NCBI GenBank assembly: GCA_031551515.1
Contig: JAVBNL010000007.1
Span: 14,461-78,460 of the forward strand
DNA length: 64,000 nucleotides
Origin: FLUQ01 sp031551515
GTDB taxonomy: Bacteria; Desulfobacterota; Desulfovibrionia; Desulfovibrionales; Desulfovibrionaceae
Direction: 5' to 3'
Part shown: piece by piece, positions 26,634 to 36,060 of the stretch
Position numbering within the stretch: position 1 is the first letter of the stretch
Layout of the letters: the number at the start of each line of letters is the position of its first letter
The notes under the pieces: generated by a model
Database searches by the model: none
What the model was told of the DNA's origin: nothing
What the model saw: the letters and a program-made list of their open reading frames with translations, nothing else
Made by a program: the position numbers and the translations under genes

Positions 26634-29123
26634 CTAGCCGCCCAGGCCGTTCAGCACCACCAGAAACTGGTAGCTCCGGTCATTGGCGTCCTGACTGTAC
26701 CGGCCGATGAGCTGGAAGCACTGGTGCGTGTATATAAGCTCCAGCGTGCGTTCCACGTTGGTGTCGTTCTCGTAATCACGGCTGTAAGCCAAACGCGCGG
26801 ACAAGGGGCCGAAGAAGTTCATCGTCGCCCGCAAGTCTATGGTCTTGATGTCGTCTTCGCGGTACCGGGTATATTCATCCAGCGCCTTGCGATAGCCCAT
26901 CCCGGCGTAGAACGTGCCCCAGGAAGGGTACGCGAACTGGGCGCCGTGGTCGTGGCGGGTGATGCGGTTCATGTACGGCGACCAATAGGTGCGCGAAAGC
27001 AGTGAAATATACTCGTCCAGGCCGATTTGAACCTCGGCGCGCACGTCGGAAAAAGGACGACGGCTGTAGCGGTCGCGCTCGTCGTCACGATTCGCCTCGC
27101 GAATATCGTACCCCTGTGCCAGCGTAAGTCGTAAAAGATCGAGATAATCCGTCGCCACGGCGGGGGTAGGCGCTTCGCCCGCCTTGGCCGCTTTTTGCGC
27201 GACGACCTTTTCGCGCTTGCGGGTGATAAGGTTGGTGACCGAATAGGTCAGCTCGTTGGTCGCGCGGATGCGGTCGCCGTCGTCATATTTGGGGTTGCGG
27301 CTCTGGTCTTCCAAGGGCACGTTGGCATAGCCCACTCTCGGCTGCACCGCATGGCGCAGGGCCGTCCAGCGGGTTTGCCCGATGGTGCCGTTATTGGCGG
27401 CCAGCGGTGCGGACTTCAGGGGAAATACCCGGGCGAATTCCGTGGACCCCATGACGTTGAACTCCGGCACCGTCTGCGAATTGCCGTCTTGCAAGTCTTC
27501 CTTGTTATTTTCCTTGTCCACCTTGTCCGTGGCGTACAAGGCCTGGCGAACCCCGGCGGATGCTATCACCGAGCCGTAACGGCCGTTGACGGGCACGGTC
27601 AGCTGCGGGGTCAGCGTATAGCGGGCGCCGCGCGTGCCGTTGCGGCGGTACATATAGCCCGCTTCGGTCGCGGCCGAGATTTCCAGGGGAAACCCTTCGA
27701 TTATCTGTCCTTTGTGCAAATACGCGCTGACCTGGGGCAGGCGCTGCACCGTGGGGTCGGAGGTCAGCCCCTTGTTGCCGTGGCCCAGGGTCTGGTCTTG
27801 CGTGTAGCCCGCGCCCAAGGCGACCGTTACGCGTTGCCAGTCGCGGAAAAGCAGAAGGCCGCTTTCACGGCTTTGGTCTTTTTCGCGAATGTCGCGCCGG
27901 AACAAGTTGAACAGCTGGTTGCGGCTCTGGTTGAAGCCGGAATAGCCGCTTTTGAATTCGTGCAGGAAGTTTTGGTCGGAAACGTAGTCAATATCCGCCC
28001 GCAGCTTCCATCTGGGGTCGCCCGGCAGCTCGCCGTCATACATGCCGCGCAGCCAGTAGCGCTGATCGTTGGTACGAATCAGCCCGTCGTCGGAGTTGAC
28101 CGGGTCGTCTTTGTCGTTAAGCACGCGTTTGCTGTCTGAAAGCCAGTCCGCGCGCAGCCAGGTGCCCTCGCGGGCCGAAGGGCGCGAACGGTATTGCACT
28201 CCCTGCATCAGGCCGTGCTTTTCCATGACGTATTCGTTCAAAAGCAGGTCGCGGCTTTGGTCGATGGCCCAGAAATACGGCTGGTTGTAATACACGCCGC
28301 GCTGGCTGCTCTGCCCGAATTCCGGCGGCAAAAAGCCTGACTGGCGGTCTTTTTTCGCGGGCATGAGCATCCAGGGGCTGTACGCCACGGGGGTATCGGC
28401 CACCTGAAAACGCGTATGCCAAAGCTGCGCGTAGCCGTCCAGCTCAACCACGGCTTCGTCAGCCAGCAGCGACCAGGCGGGCACATCCCCGTCACAGGCG
28501 GTTATTTTGGCCTGTTTGAAGGTGTACACGTCGCCCCAGTGCTTGTTGATGCGGTCCCCTGAAAAATAGATGTGGGGGCCGTCCATGAAAATTTCGCCCT
28601 TCTTCAGCCAACCCACGCGGCTGCTCAGGTCAAACTCGGCTTCTTCGGCCTTCATCTGGTCTTTGCCCATCAGCGCCACGACATGCCCCCGCAGGAACAC
28701 CCATTTCGTGCTGCTGTAATAGCGGGCATAGTCGGCTTTCAGGTATTCCGTCCCGCGCCGCAGTTCCACATTGCCGAAAGCTTCCACGACCTCGCCGTCG
28801 TTCTGCGAAGAGACCTTGTCCGCCGTCAGCGTCCAGGTCACGGCTTTATCGTCTTCCGACTTCATGGTCAGGGCGCCGCCGGAAGCGGCAGACGCGGTCT
28901 GTGCAGGGGACGCGGTCCCCGGCGCGGCCTTCGTGGCAGGCGCGGCCGCAGGCTGAGCCTGTGCGGGCGCCTCCGTCCCGGTGACGGAAGGAGAGGACAA
29001 CGCTTCCGGTTTGCCGCGCGCATCTTCCGCGGCGAACGCGCTTGATGCCGTGAGGCAGAATACGGCTAACGCCAGAAAAAAACCGGCCCGAAGGGAGAGT
29101 GGCCGGTGGGCCGCGAAACTCAT
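26634..29123 (-). CDS. lptD: LPS assembly outer-membrane protein LptD
   Basis: An 829-aa protein with a signal peptide (cleavage after ...ASSAFA, ~residue 32), an Ala/Pro-rich linker, an OstA/LptA-like beta-jellyroll domain (~75-220) and a large C-terminal beta barrel rich in alternating strands and ending with the aromatic/polar pattern of OMPs. One Cys in the jellyroll region (ITACDGDVPAW) and one near the C terminus (YTHQCFQLIGRY) could form the inter-domain disulfide needed for LptD function. It inserts LPS into the outer leaflet with LptE. The start is at MSFAAHRPLS; its promoter must lie in or near the divergent alr 5' end. Confidence 0.94.
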   Translation of the reverse strand: MSFAAHRPLSLRAGFFLALAVFCLTASSAFAAEDARGKPEALSSPSVTGTEAPAQAQPAAAPATKAAPGTASPAQTASAASGGALTMKSEDDKAVTWTLTADKVSSQNDGEVVEAFGNVELRRGTEYLKADYARYYSSTKWVFLRGHVVALMGKDQMKAEEAEFDLSSRVGWLKKGEIFMDGPHIYFSGDRINKHWGDVYTFKQAKITACDGDVPAWSLLADEAVVELDGYAQLWHTRFQVADTPVAYSPWMLMPAKKDRQSGFLPPEFGQSSQRGVYYNQPYFWAIDQSRDLLLNEYVMEKHGLMQGVQYRSRPSAREGTWLRADWLSDSKRVLNDKDDPVNSDDGLIRTNDQRYWLRGMYDGELPGDPRWKLRADIDYVSDQNFLHEFKSGYSGFNQSRNQLFNLFRRDIREKDQSRESGLLLFRDWQRVTVALGAGYTQDQTLGHGNKGLTSDPTVQRLPQVSAYLHKGQIIEGFPLEISAATEAGYMYRRNGTRGARYTLTPQLTVPVNGRYGSVIASAGVRQALYATDKVDKENNKEDLQDGNSQTVPEFNVMGSTEFARVFPLKSAPLAANNGTIGQTRWTALRHAVQPRVGYANVPLEDQSRNPKYDDGDRIRATNELTYSVTNLITRKREKVVAQKAAKAGEAPTPAVATDYLDLLRLTLAQGYDIREANRDDERDRYSRRPFSDVRAEVQIGLDEYISLLSRTYWSPYMNRITRHDHGAQFAYPSWGTFYAGMGYRKALDEYTRYREDDIKTIDLRATMNFFGPLSARLAYSRDYENDTNVERTLELIYTHQCFQLIGRYSQDANDRSYQFLVVLNGLGG

Positions 29124-29180
29124 GTATAGCCCCGATTGCAGGTTGAATGTGACGGAAGGACAGCGTATGAGTGTCGTACT

Positions 29181-30446
29181 ATGTCGCAAGTAGTTACCAT
29201 ACATCAGCATAAAGAGCAAAGATTTTCCCCTGCCGGCTTGCCGGTCGCCCATATTCGTCTGGACAGGCTTCGCGCCAACTGGCGGCATATATATTCTCTT
29301 GCCGGCGGTGATGATGATGCAGCCGGCGCCTGGCCCGCAGCCAGCGCCTGGCCCGCCTTGATGGCGGTCATCAAGGCCGACGCATACGGCCACGGCCTTG
29401 AACAAAGCGCCCTGGCCCTGGCGGAAGAAGGCGCCCGGGCTTTTGCGGTCGGCTCCGTGGCCGAGGGCGTTCTGCTGCGCCGCATCCTGAATGACGCGGA
29501 TACGCGCATGCCGCACCTGTCGCACAGGCCGCGCATTCTCGCTCTTTTGGGGCTGCAAACGCCGGAAGAAGCCCGCGACATCATCGCCCACGACCTGATC
29601 CCGCTGGCCCACAGCAAAGCGCAGCTCGACCTGCTGGCCGCCGCGTGCAATGGCCGCCCGACGGGCGAAAAGCCGCTGCCCGTGGCGATCAAGATCGACA
29701 CGGGCATGAGCAGACTGGGCTTTGCCTCGGGCGAACCCGCCGCCCTTGCGGCCCTTTTGCGCTCATACCCCGCGCTTGAACCCGCCATGCTGATCAGCCA
29801 TCTGGCGGCGGCCGACGACCCCGCGGCCATAGGCAGCGCCCGGCGGCAGATGGACCGTTTCCGGGCTGTCTTTGAATCCCTGCGGACCCACTGGCCGGAT
29901 ATCGTCCCTTCGTTCGCCAATTCCCCGGGCACGCTGATCGAAAAAGAGCTGGCCGCCGGTTTTGCCTTTCACGTCCGGCGGCCCGGTTTCGTCCTTTACG
30001 GGGGCAACCCTTTCGCAGGAACGGAAAAAGCCGGCCTGGGGCAAGCTTTGCTGCCGGTCATGGAAGTCACGGCGCCCGTGCTTGCGGTGCACGACCTGGC
30101 ACAGGGCGAAACCGTCAGCTACGGCCGCACCTTTACCGCGCCCCGGGGCATGCGCGTCGCGACCATCGGCGCGGGCTACGCCGACGGTTTCAGCCGGGGC
30201 CTGTCGGGCAAAGGCTTCGTCTGCCTGCGCGGCATTCGCTGCCCCATTCTCGGCCGCGTATGCATGCAGATGCATATCGTGGACGCAAGCCGCCTGCCCG
30301 ATCTCGCCGCCGGTGAAAACGCCTATCTTCTGGGCGGCGAAGGGCCGGGCTCCATCAGTCCGGACGAACTCGCCGCCGCCTGGGGCACCATACCCTACGA
30401 GGTTTTCTGCCTGCTGGGCAGAAACGCCAGGGTGTTTTACGACTGA
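29181..30446 (+). CDS. alr: Alanine racemase
   Basis: A 421-aa PLP enzyme of fold type III. The PLP lysine is K65 in VIKADAYGHG; the second catalytic Tyr is in GAGYADGFSRG. KIDTGMSRLGF and VCMQMHIVD are further signature blocks. It interconverts L- and D-alanine for peptidoglycan. The chosen ATG begins MSQVVTIHQ, giving 57 bases between the divergent lptD and alr starts. An insertion around residues 43-57 (Asp/Ala-rich) sits before the PLP motif. Cytoplasmic. Confidence 0.95.
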   Translation: MSQVVTIHQHKEQRFSPAGLPVAHIRLDRLRANWRHIYSLAGGDDDAAGAWPAASAWPALMAVIKADAYGHGLEQSALALAEEGARAFAVGSVAEGVLLRRILNDADTRMPHLSHRPRILALLGLQTPEEARDIIAHDLIPLAHSKAQLDLLAAACNGRPTGEKPLPVAIKIDTGMSRLGFASGEPAALAALLRSYPALEPAMLISHLAAADDPAAIGSARRQMDRFRAVFESLRTHWPDIVPSFANSPGTLIEKELAAGFAFHVRRPGFVLYGGNPFAGTEKAGLGQALLPVMEVTAPVLAVHDLAQGETVSYGRTFTAPRGMRVATIGAGYADGFSRGLSGKGFVCLRGIRCPILGRVCMQMHIVDASRLPDLAAGENAYLLGGEGPGSISPDELAAAWGTIPYEVFCLLGRNARVFYD

Positions 30447-30454
30447 TTGCGGGG

Positions 30455-30477
30455 CCGCCGCACATCCTGTGCGGCGG
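30455..30477. repeat. 10-bp GC hairpin after alr
   Basis: CCGCCGCACA/TGTGCGGCGG with loop TCC. There is no T tract, so it is a weak terminator candidate. The core GCCGCACATCCTGTGC also occurs near 26514-26529, suggesting a small intergenic repeat family. Confidence 0.5.
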
Positions 30478-30487
30478 GTATACTATC

Positions 30488-30516
30488 TTGACAGGCTTCT
30501 CTCTGCCGAGTATAGC
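30488..30516 (+). promoter_or_regulatory. Promoter of the rpsF-rpsR-rplI-dnaB operon
   Basis: TTGACA (30488-30493), a 17-base spacer and TATAGC (30511-30516), 60 bases upstream of rpsF. Confidence 0.85.
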
Positions 30517-30576
30517 CTCTGGTTCCACCTTGCTCTTCCGCCGTGCGGAAGGGCCATATGCCCATAAGGAGAGGAT

Positions 30577-30900
30577 ATGAGAAAGTTTGAAACCCTGCTG
30601 CTCCTGTCACCGGAGCTGCCCGCCGACGGGCGCGAGGCGATCATCGCATCCCTCATCGCCGTCATTGAGCGGGAAAAAGGCGCCATGCTGGCCACCGACC
30701 ATTGGGGCATGCGCGACCTGGCCTACCCCGTGCGCAAACAGATGCGCGGCTATTACGTGCGGCTTGAGTACAGCGCCCCCGGCGCTCTGATCGCCGAACT
30801 TGAGCGCAACATCCGCAACACGGACGGCATCTTCAAGTTCACCACCGTCAAATTGGCGGACCTCGTCGAACCGGCGAAAAACGCAGAGGAGGCGGCATAA
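30577..30900 (+). CDS. rpsF: 30S ribosomal protein S6
   Basis: A 107-aa protein matching S6 (MRKFETLLLLSPELP; DHWGMRDLAYPVRKQMRGYY). It binds S18 on the platform of the small subunit. AAGGAGAGG precedes the ATG. The stop overlaps the rpsR start by one base (TAATG). First gene of the standard S6-S18-L9 operon. Confidence 0.98.
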   Translation: MRKFETLLLLSPELPADGREAIIASLIAVIEREKGAMLATDHWGMRDLAYPVRKQMRGYYVRLEYSAPGALIAELERNIRNTDGIFKFTTVKLADLVEPAKNAEEAA

Positions 30901-31163
30901 TGGCTTTCAAGAAAAAATTCACTCCCCGCCGCAAATTCTGCCGCTTTTGCGCGGACAAGGATTTGCCGCTGGATTACAAACGCGTGGACATTCTGCGCGA
31001 CTTCATCACCGAACGCGGCAAGATCATCGCCCGCCGCATCACCGGTACCTGCGCGTTTCACCAGCGCCGCCTGACCTTGCAGATCAAGCGGTCCCGCCAG
31101 ATGGCGCTGATGATCTACACCGCGGCGCACGCTTGCGACGTCAAAAAGAAAAGCGTGCTGTAG
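30900..31163 (+). CDS. rpsR: 30S ribosomal protein S18
   Basis: An 87-aa S18 with an N-terminal Cys pair (FCRFCADK) and later Cys/His (GTCAFHQRR), i.e. the zinc-binding C+ form. The RR-x-TG-C motif (ARRITGTC) and RQMALMIY core are typical. It is translated by overlap with rpsF. Confidence 0.98.
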   Translation: MAFKKKFTPRRKFCRFCADKDLPLDYKRVDILRDFITERGKIIARRITGTCAFHQRRLTLQIKRSRQMALMIYTAAHACDVKKKSVL

Positions 31164-31172
31164 GAGGTCGCC

Positions 31173-31676
31173 ATGCAAGTAATTCTCAGAGCAGACGTTG
31201 AAAACCTGGGACGCCTGGGCGACGTGGTGAAAGTGAAACCCGGTTACGGGCGCAACTATCTCTTGCCGCAAGGTCTGGCCATGCCGGCCACCCCTTCCAG
31301 CCTCAAGGTTTTTGAACTCGAACGCAAAAAGCTGCAAGCCGAAATGGATGCCCTGCGCGCCGCCGCCGGCGACTTGGCTTCCCGCATCGGTAAAGTCAAC
31401 CTGGTCATTCCCATGCGCGTCGGCGAAAACGACAAGCTGTACGGTTCCGTCACCCCCGCTCTCATCGCTGAAGCGCTGGAAGCGCAGGGCATCGAAATCG
31501 ACCGCCGTCGCATCCTGCTGGATTCTCCCATCAGAACCCTTGGCGAATTCCAGGTCCGCACGCGGCTGCATGCCGACGTTGTGGCGGAATTTGCCGTCAA
31601 CGTGGTTCCCGAGGAGCGCCACCATGCCGACGAACCCATCCAGCAAGAATCCCAGCCCAAACCCGCAGCAGAATAA
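31173..31676 (+). CDS. rplI: 50S ribosomal protein L9
   Basis: A 167-aa L9 with the N-terminal globular domain (VILRADVENLGRLGDVVKVK, then GYGRNYLLP), a long connecting helix (~41-75) and the C-terminal RNA-binding domain (YGSVTPALIAEAL). The tail is extended and Glu/Gln/Pro-rich. Its final 53 bases overlap the dnaB 5' end in another frame. GGAGGTCGCC precedes the ATG. Confidence 0.97.
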   Translation: MQVILRADVENLGRLGDVVKVKPGYGRNYLLPQGLAMPATPSSLKVFELERKKLQAEMDALRAAAGDLASRIGKVNLVIPMRVGENDKLYGSVTPALIAEALEAQGIEIDRRRILLDSPIRTLGEFQVRTRLHADVVAEFAVNVVPEERHHADEPIQQESQPKPAAE

Positions 31677-33099
31677 TACGGATGCCGCCCCCTCTGAACG
31701 CAGAGGGGGCGCTTCCCGCGGCAAAAGGGGCGGCGGCGACGCCGCGACCGATGTTCTGCGCCATGTCCCCCCTCACAGCGTCGAAGCCGAACAGGCCGTG
31801 CTGGGGGGGGTTCTTATCAAGTCCGAATCGCTCAACAACCTGATCGGCACCCTGGACGCGGACGATTTTTACCTGCCCGCGCACAAGGTCATTTACGCCG
31901 CCTATATCGACCTGACCCAGGCCAACGCCCCGGTGGACCTCGCAACGGTGGCCGCGCATCTCAAAGCCCGCACCATGCTTGAAACGGCGGGCGGCGCGGC
32001 CTATCTTGCGGAACTGATGCAGTCGGCCATATCCACGGCAAACAGCGAAGATTTCGCGGGCATGGTGCGCTACAAGTCGCTGTCCCGCTCGCTGATCGGG
32101 TCGTGCACCGACATCATCGGCCGCTGCTTTGACCCGTCGCTTGCGGTGAACGAGCTTTTGGACGAGTCCGAGCAGGCCGTCTTCGCCATTTCCAACCGCA
32201 CCTCGGGCAAGACGGTCAAAAGCTCCAAAGAGCTGACCACCAGAATTTTTGAAGAGCTTACCGCGCGCATGGACCGCAACGAAGTGGTCACCGGCGTGCC
32301 CACGAAATACGTGCAGCTTGACGCCATGACCGCCGGTTTGCAGCGCTCCGACCTGATCATCGTCGCGGCCCGCCCGGCCATGGGCAAAACCGCTTTCGTG
32401 CTGAACCTGGCCATGCGCGCCGCCGTTTACGGCCGGGTGCCGGTAGTCATCTATTCGCTTGAAATGTCCATGGAACAGCTCATGCAGCGCATGCTCTGCG
32501 CCTGGGGCAAGGTGGACCTCACCCGTCTGCGTAAAAACTTTTTGCAAGACAGTGACTGGCAAAGTCTGCACACCGCCGCCGGGGTGCTTTCAGATGCGCC
32601 CATTTTCATCGACGACACCCCCGCCCTTTCGCCGCTTGAATTGCGCGCCCGCACCCGCCGACTGAAAGCCGAACACAACATCGGCATGGTGGTCGTGGAC
32701 TATTTGCAACTCATGCGCTCTTCCCGCCGGGTGGACTCGCGCGAGCTTGAAATTTCAGAAATCTCCCGCAGCTTGAAAGCCCTGGCCAAAGAGCTGGATT
32801 TGCCGGTCATCGCCCTCTCGCAGCTTAACCGCAAGGTCGAAGAACGCAAAGACAAACGCCCGCTGCTTTCCGACCTGCGCGAATCGGGCGCCATTGAACA
32901 GGACGCGGACGTCATCATGTTCATCTACCGCGATGCGGCCTATCTGCCGCAAGGCACGGCGCGCGCGCCCATGGACCAGGCTGAAATCATCATCGGCAAG
33001 CAGCGTAACGGGCCCGTGGGCACGGTGCCGCTGATGTACATTCCCGCGTATACCGCCTTTGAAGATATCGCCCCCTACGCGCCTTCCACAGGCATGTGA
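31624..33099 (+). CDS. dnaB: Replicative DNA helicase DnaB
   Basis: A 491-aa hexameric helicase. A disordered Asn/Ser/Arg/Gly-rich N-terminal extension (~45 residues) precedes the N-terminal domain (PPHSVEAEQAVLGG) and the RecA-like ATPase domain with Walker A AARPAMGKT, the segment SLEMSMEQL, Walker B VVVDYLQLM and the DLRESGAIEQDAD block. It unwinds DNA at the fork. The start at 31624 has GAGGAG upstream and gives the 53-base overlap with rplI; no later ATG would keep the full N-terminal domain. The DnaB family often follows rplI. Confidence 0.95.
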   Translation: MPTNPSSKNPSPNPQQNNTDAAPSERRGGASRGKRGGGDAATDVLRHVPPHSVEAEQAVLGGVLIKSESLNNLIGTLDADDFYLPAHKVIYAAYIDLTQANAPVDLATVAAHLKARTMLETAGGAAYLAELMQSAISTANSEDFAGMVRYKSLSRSLIGSCTDIIGRCFDPSLAVNELLDESEQAVFAISNRTSGKTVKSSKELTTRIFEELTARMDRNEVVTGVPTKYVQLDAMTAGLQRSDLIIVAARPAMGKTAFVLNLAMRAAVYGRVPVVIYSLEMSMEQLMQRMLCAWGKVDLTRLRKNFLQDSDWQSLHTAAGVLSDAPIFIDDTPALSPLELRARTRRLKAEHNIGMVVVDYLQLMRSSRRVDSRELEISEISRSLKALAKELDLPVIALSQLNRKVEERKDKRPLLSDLRESGAIEQDADVIMFIYRDAAYLPQGTARAPMDQAEIIIGKQRNGPVGTVPLMYIPAYTAFEDIAPYAPSTGM

Positions 33100-33139
33100 T
33101 AGCGGCCTCTCTGTACAGTTCTTCGCATTTCATTTATGG

Positions 33140-33158
33140 AAGACGCTAGCGTCTTTTG
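33140..33158 (+). terminator. Candidate terminator after dnaB
   Basis: AAGACG-CTAG-CGTCTT hairpin (6-bp stem) followed by TTGCC; short, so only moderate support. Confidence 0.5.
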
Positions 33159-33192
33159 CCGCGTGCAATTTTCATTTGGAACAGAGTAAAGC

Positions 33193-36003
33193 ATGGACTC
33201 TTTGCGCAACCACATTTTTTCCGGCGACATCCTGCAACTGCTTGACGCCGGAAAAATCGGACTCTGGCGGATCGACCCCGCCACGAATACCCTGACCATA
33301 CAGGGCCCTGCCTGCATTAAATCGCTTTTCGGCCTTTCCGGCGGATCGTTTACCATGCCGTGGCAGGAATATTTTCAGACCATGTGCCATGAAGACGACC
33401 GCGCGGGCATCATCGAAGCGATGGCGGCCATGCGCAAGACGGGCAGGCTGCGTGAGCTGGAGCACCGCGCCTGGAACAAAGAGACGAAAAGCTGGCGCTG
33501 GGTTCTCGTTTTCGGCAGCGTGCGTGCCAAATCCGGCGATGAGCCGCTCTCGCTGGCCGGGGCGATTCAAGACATCAACACCCGCAAGATGGACGAGTTG
33601 GTTCAGTCGGGCAGGCGCGAGGCGGATGAACGCACCCGCATCATGCTGGATGCAACCCCGCTGTGCTGCAACTTCTGGGACGAAAAATACAACAATATCG
33701 ATTGCAACGAAGAGGCGGCCCGTCTTTTCGGCCTGAAAGACAAGCAGGAGTATCTCGACCGGTTCATGGAACTGTCGCCGGAGTATCAGCCCGATGGCAG
33801 AACCTCGGCGGAAAAGGCCCAGGAAAAAATCCGTCTGGCCTTTGAAACTGGCTTTCAAAAATTTGAATGGATGCACCAGAAGCTGAACGGCGAGCCCATT
33901 CCCGCCGAAATCACTCTGGTGCGCGTCAAACGCGGCGACACGTACATCGTTGCCGGGTATACCCGTGATTTGCGCGAGCTTAAAGCCACGCTGGCCAAAA
34001 TGCGCGAGGCGGACGAGCGCACCCAGATCATGCTGGACGCAACCCCGCTGTGCTGCAACTTCTGGGATGAAAACTACAGCAACATCGACTGCAACGAAGA
34101 GGCGGCCCGCCTTTTCGACTTGAAAAACAAACAGGAATATATCGACCGCTTCAGCGAGCTGTCGCCGGAGTACCAGCCCGACGGACGGCTTTCCTCTGAA
34201 AAAGGCATGGAAAAAGTCCGCCTGGCCTTTAAAACGGGCTTTCAGAAATTCGAGTGGATGCACCAGAAGCTGAACGGCGAGCCTATCCCGGCTGAAATCA
34301 CCCTGGTGCGCGTCAAACGCGGCGACACGTACATCGTTGCCGGATATACCCGTGATTTGCGCGAGCTCAAAGCCACGCTGGCCAAAATGCGCGAGGCGGA
34401 CGAGCGCACCCAGATCATGCTGGATGCAACCCCGCTGTGCTGCAACCTTTGGGACGAGAACTACAACAATATCGACTGCAACGCCGAAGCGGCCCGCCTT
34501 TTCGACCTTTCAAGCAAGCAGGAGTATCTTGACCGTTTCGCGGAACTGTCGCCGGAGTATCAGCCCGACGGCAGGCTTTCGTCTGAAAAGGCCCTGGAAA
34601 AGATCCGCCTGGCCTTTGAAACGGGCATGCAACGCTTTGAATGGATGCACCATAAGCTGAACGGCGAGCCGGTTCCTTCGGAAATCACCCTGGTGCGCGT
34701 CAAACGCGGCGATAGCTATATCGTTGCGGGCTACACCCGCGATTTGCGCGAACTCAAAGCCATGCTGGCGGAAATGCTCAAGGCCGAAGAAGAGCTGCGC
34801 CTCGCCCGTGACCTGGCGGAAAAGAACGCCCAGGCCAAAAGTGAATTTCTGGCCAACATGAGCCATGAGATACGCACGCCCATGAACGCAATTTTGGGCA
34901 TGACCCGTCTTTTGTTCCAGACGGAACTGACCGGCAGGCAACGCGACTATCTTTCCAAAACCGAGCAATCGGCCACGCTGCTTTTACGGGTCATCAACGA
35001 TATTCTCGATTTCTCGAAAATCGAGGCGGGCAAGCTTGAGATGGAGCGCATCCCCTTCTCGCTCCAGTCCGTGCTGCACGGCATACAAGACATCACCGCC
35101 ACGCAGATCGCGGAGAAAGACCTGGCGATGAGCGTCAGCGTCGATCCGGCGGCCCCGGCCGACCTTATCGGCGACCCCACCAGGCTTAAGCAGATACTGC
35201 TCAACCTTGCCAACAACGCCATCAAGTTTACGAACAGGGGCGAGATACACGTCGGCGTGACCGCGGAACAGTGCGCGGACCAGGGTGAAAGCTGCCGCGC
35301 CGTGCTGCGTTTTTGCGTCACCGACACGGGCATCGGCATGACGGAAGAGCAGGTCAAAAACCTGTTTTCGCCCTTTACCCAGGCCGACACCTCCACCACG
35401 CGCAAATACGGCGGCACGGGCCTGGGCCTGGCCATCTGCAAGCGTCTGGTGCAATTGATGCACGGCGATATCTGGTGCGAAAGCGCGCCGGGCAAAGGCG
35501 CGCGTTTCTGCTTTACCGCCGAATTCGACATGCCGCCCGCGCAAAGCGGCGGAGCCTGCGCGGACGAAGCCGCGGACAAACAGCGCCTCGATGCGGCCGA
35601 CCGTGAAGCGGCCCTTGACGCCAGCCTTGCCGGGTCGCGCATTCTGCTGGCCGAAGATAACGAGATCAACCAGCTTATCGCCCTGGAACTCTTACGCGTC
35701 AAAGGCTTTGCGGTCGATGTGGCGGGCACGGGAAAAGAGGCGCTGGAGCTGCTTGCCAAGGCTGATTACGACCTGGTGCTGATGGACATTCAAATGCCCG
35801 AGATGGACGGCCTCACCGCCGCGAAAGAAATTCGCAAAAACCCGCGCTACGCGGACCTGCCCATTCTGGCCATGACCGCCCACGCCATGGCCGGCGACAG
35901 GGAACTGAGCCTTAACGTGGGCATGAACGACCACGTGACCAAACCCATCGACCCTGACGCCCTGTACGCCGCCATCCGCAGATGGCTGCGGCCAAAGAAA
36001 TAG
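33193..36003 (+). CDS. Cytoplasmic hybrid histidine kinase with three tandem near-identical PAS repeats
   Basis: A 936-aa sensor without membrane helices. An N-terminal PAS domain (~1-140) is followed by three consecutive 129-residue PAS repeats (about 143-271, 272-400, 401-529), each with MLDATPLCCNxWDExYxNID and EITLVRVKRGD. A coiled linker leads to HisKA with His558 (SHEIRTP), the HATPase (NNAIKF, DTGIGM, GGTGLGLAI) and a receiver domain with Asp865 (LVLMDIQMPEMDG) and a conserved Lys (DHVTKP). The paired Cys in every repeat may bind a metal, heme or sense redox (inference). No output domain or partner regulator is adjacent. The ribosome site is weak. Confidence 0.92.
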   Translation: MDSLRNHIFSGDILQLLDAGKIGLWRIDPATNTLTIQGPACIKSLFGLSGGSFTMPWQEYFQTMCHEDDRAGIIEAMAAMRKTGRLRELEHRAWNKETKSWRWVLVFGSVRAKSGDEPLSLAGAIQDINTRKMDELVQSGRREADERTRIMLDATPLCCNFWDEKYNNIDCNEEAARLFGLKDKQEYLDRFMELSPEYQPDGRTSAEKAQEKIRLAFETGFQKFEWMHQKLNGEPIPAEITLVRVKRGDTYIVAGYTRDLRELKATLAKMREADERTQIMLDATPLCCNFWDENYSNIDCNEEAARLFDLKNKQEYIDRFSELSPEYQPDGRLSSEKGMEKVRLAFKTGFQKFEWMHQKLNGEPIPAEITLVRVKRGDTYIVAGYTRDLRELKATLAKMREADERTQIMLDATPLCCNLWDENYNNIDCNAEAARLFDLSSKQEYLDRFAELSPEYQPDGRLSSEKALEKIRLAFETGMQRFEWMHHKLNGEPVPSEITLVRVKRGDSYIVAGYTRDLRELKAMLAEMLKAEEELRLARDLAEKNAQAKSEFLANMSHEIRTPMNAILGMTRLLFQTELTGRQRDYLSKTEQSATLLLRVINDILDFSKIEAGKLEMERIPFSLQSVLHGIQDITATQIAEKDLAMSVSVDPAAPADLIGDPTRLKQILLNLANNAIKFTNRGEIHVGVTAEQCADQGESCRAVLRFCVTDTGIGMTEEQVKNLFSPFTQADTSTTRKYGGTGLGLAICKRLVQLMHGDIWCESAPGKGARFCFTAEFDMPPAQSGGACADEAADKQRLDAADREAALDASLAGSRILLAEDNEINQLIALELLRVKGFAVDVAGTGKEALELLAKADYDLVLMDIQMPEMDGLTAAKEIRKNPRYADLPILAMTAHAMAGDRELSLNVGMNDHVTKPIDPDALYAAIRRWLRPKK
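33621..34781 (+). repeat. Three tandem 387-bp repeats encoding PAS domains
   Basis: Units at 33621-34007, 34008-34394 and 34395-34781 begin with GGCGGA(T/C)GA and keep the 387-bp register exactly, with a high level of DNA identity, notably around the CTGTGCTGCAAC segment and the GTGCGCGTCAAACGCGGCGA segment. Recent internal duplication is implied. Confidence 0.92.
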
Positions 36004-36051
36004 CGGGGCTCCGCCCCGTACCCCGCAAGGGGACTAAGTCCCCTTGACCCC
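36004..36051 (+). repeat. Intergenic palindromic repeat (copy 1)
   Basis: Two adjacent hairpins: CGGGGC/GCCCCG and AAGGGGACT/AGTCCCCTT, followed by GACCCC. The same module in reverse orientation occurs at 40251-40302. Confidence 0.7.
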
Positions 36052-36060
36052 CTAATAGAG

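Noticed and set aside
29124..29612. Extension of LptD upstream of 29123
   Set aside because: It would run antisense to alr and remove the signal peptide from the N terminus.
30455..30477. Hairpin after alr as a full intrinsic terminator
   Set aside because: There is no T tract; listed only as a repeat/hairpin.
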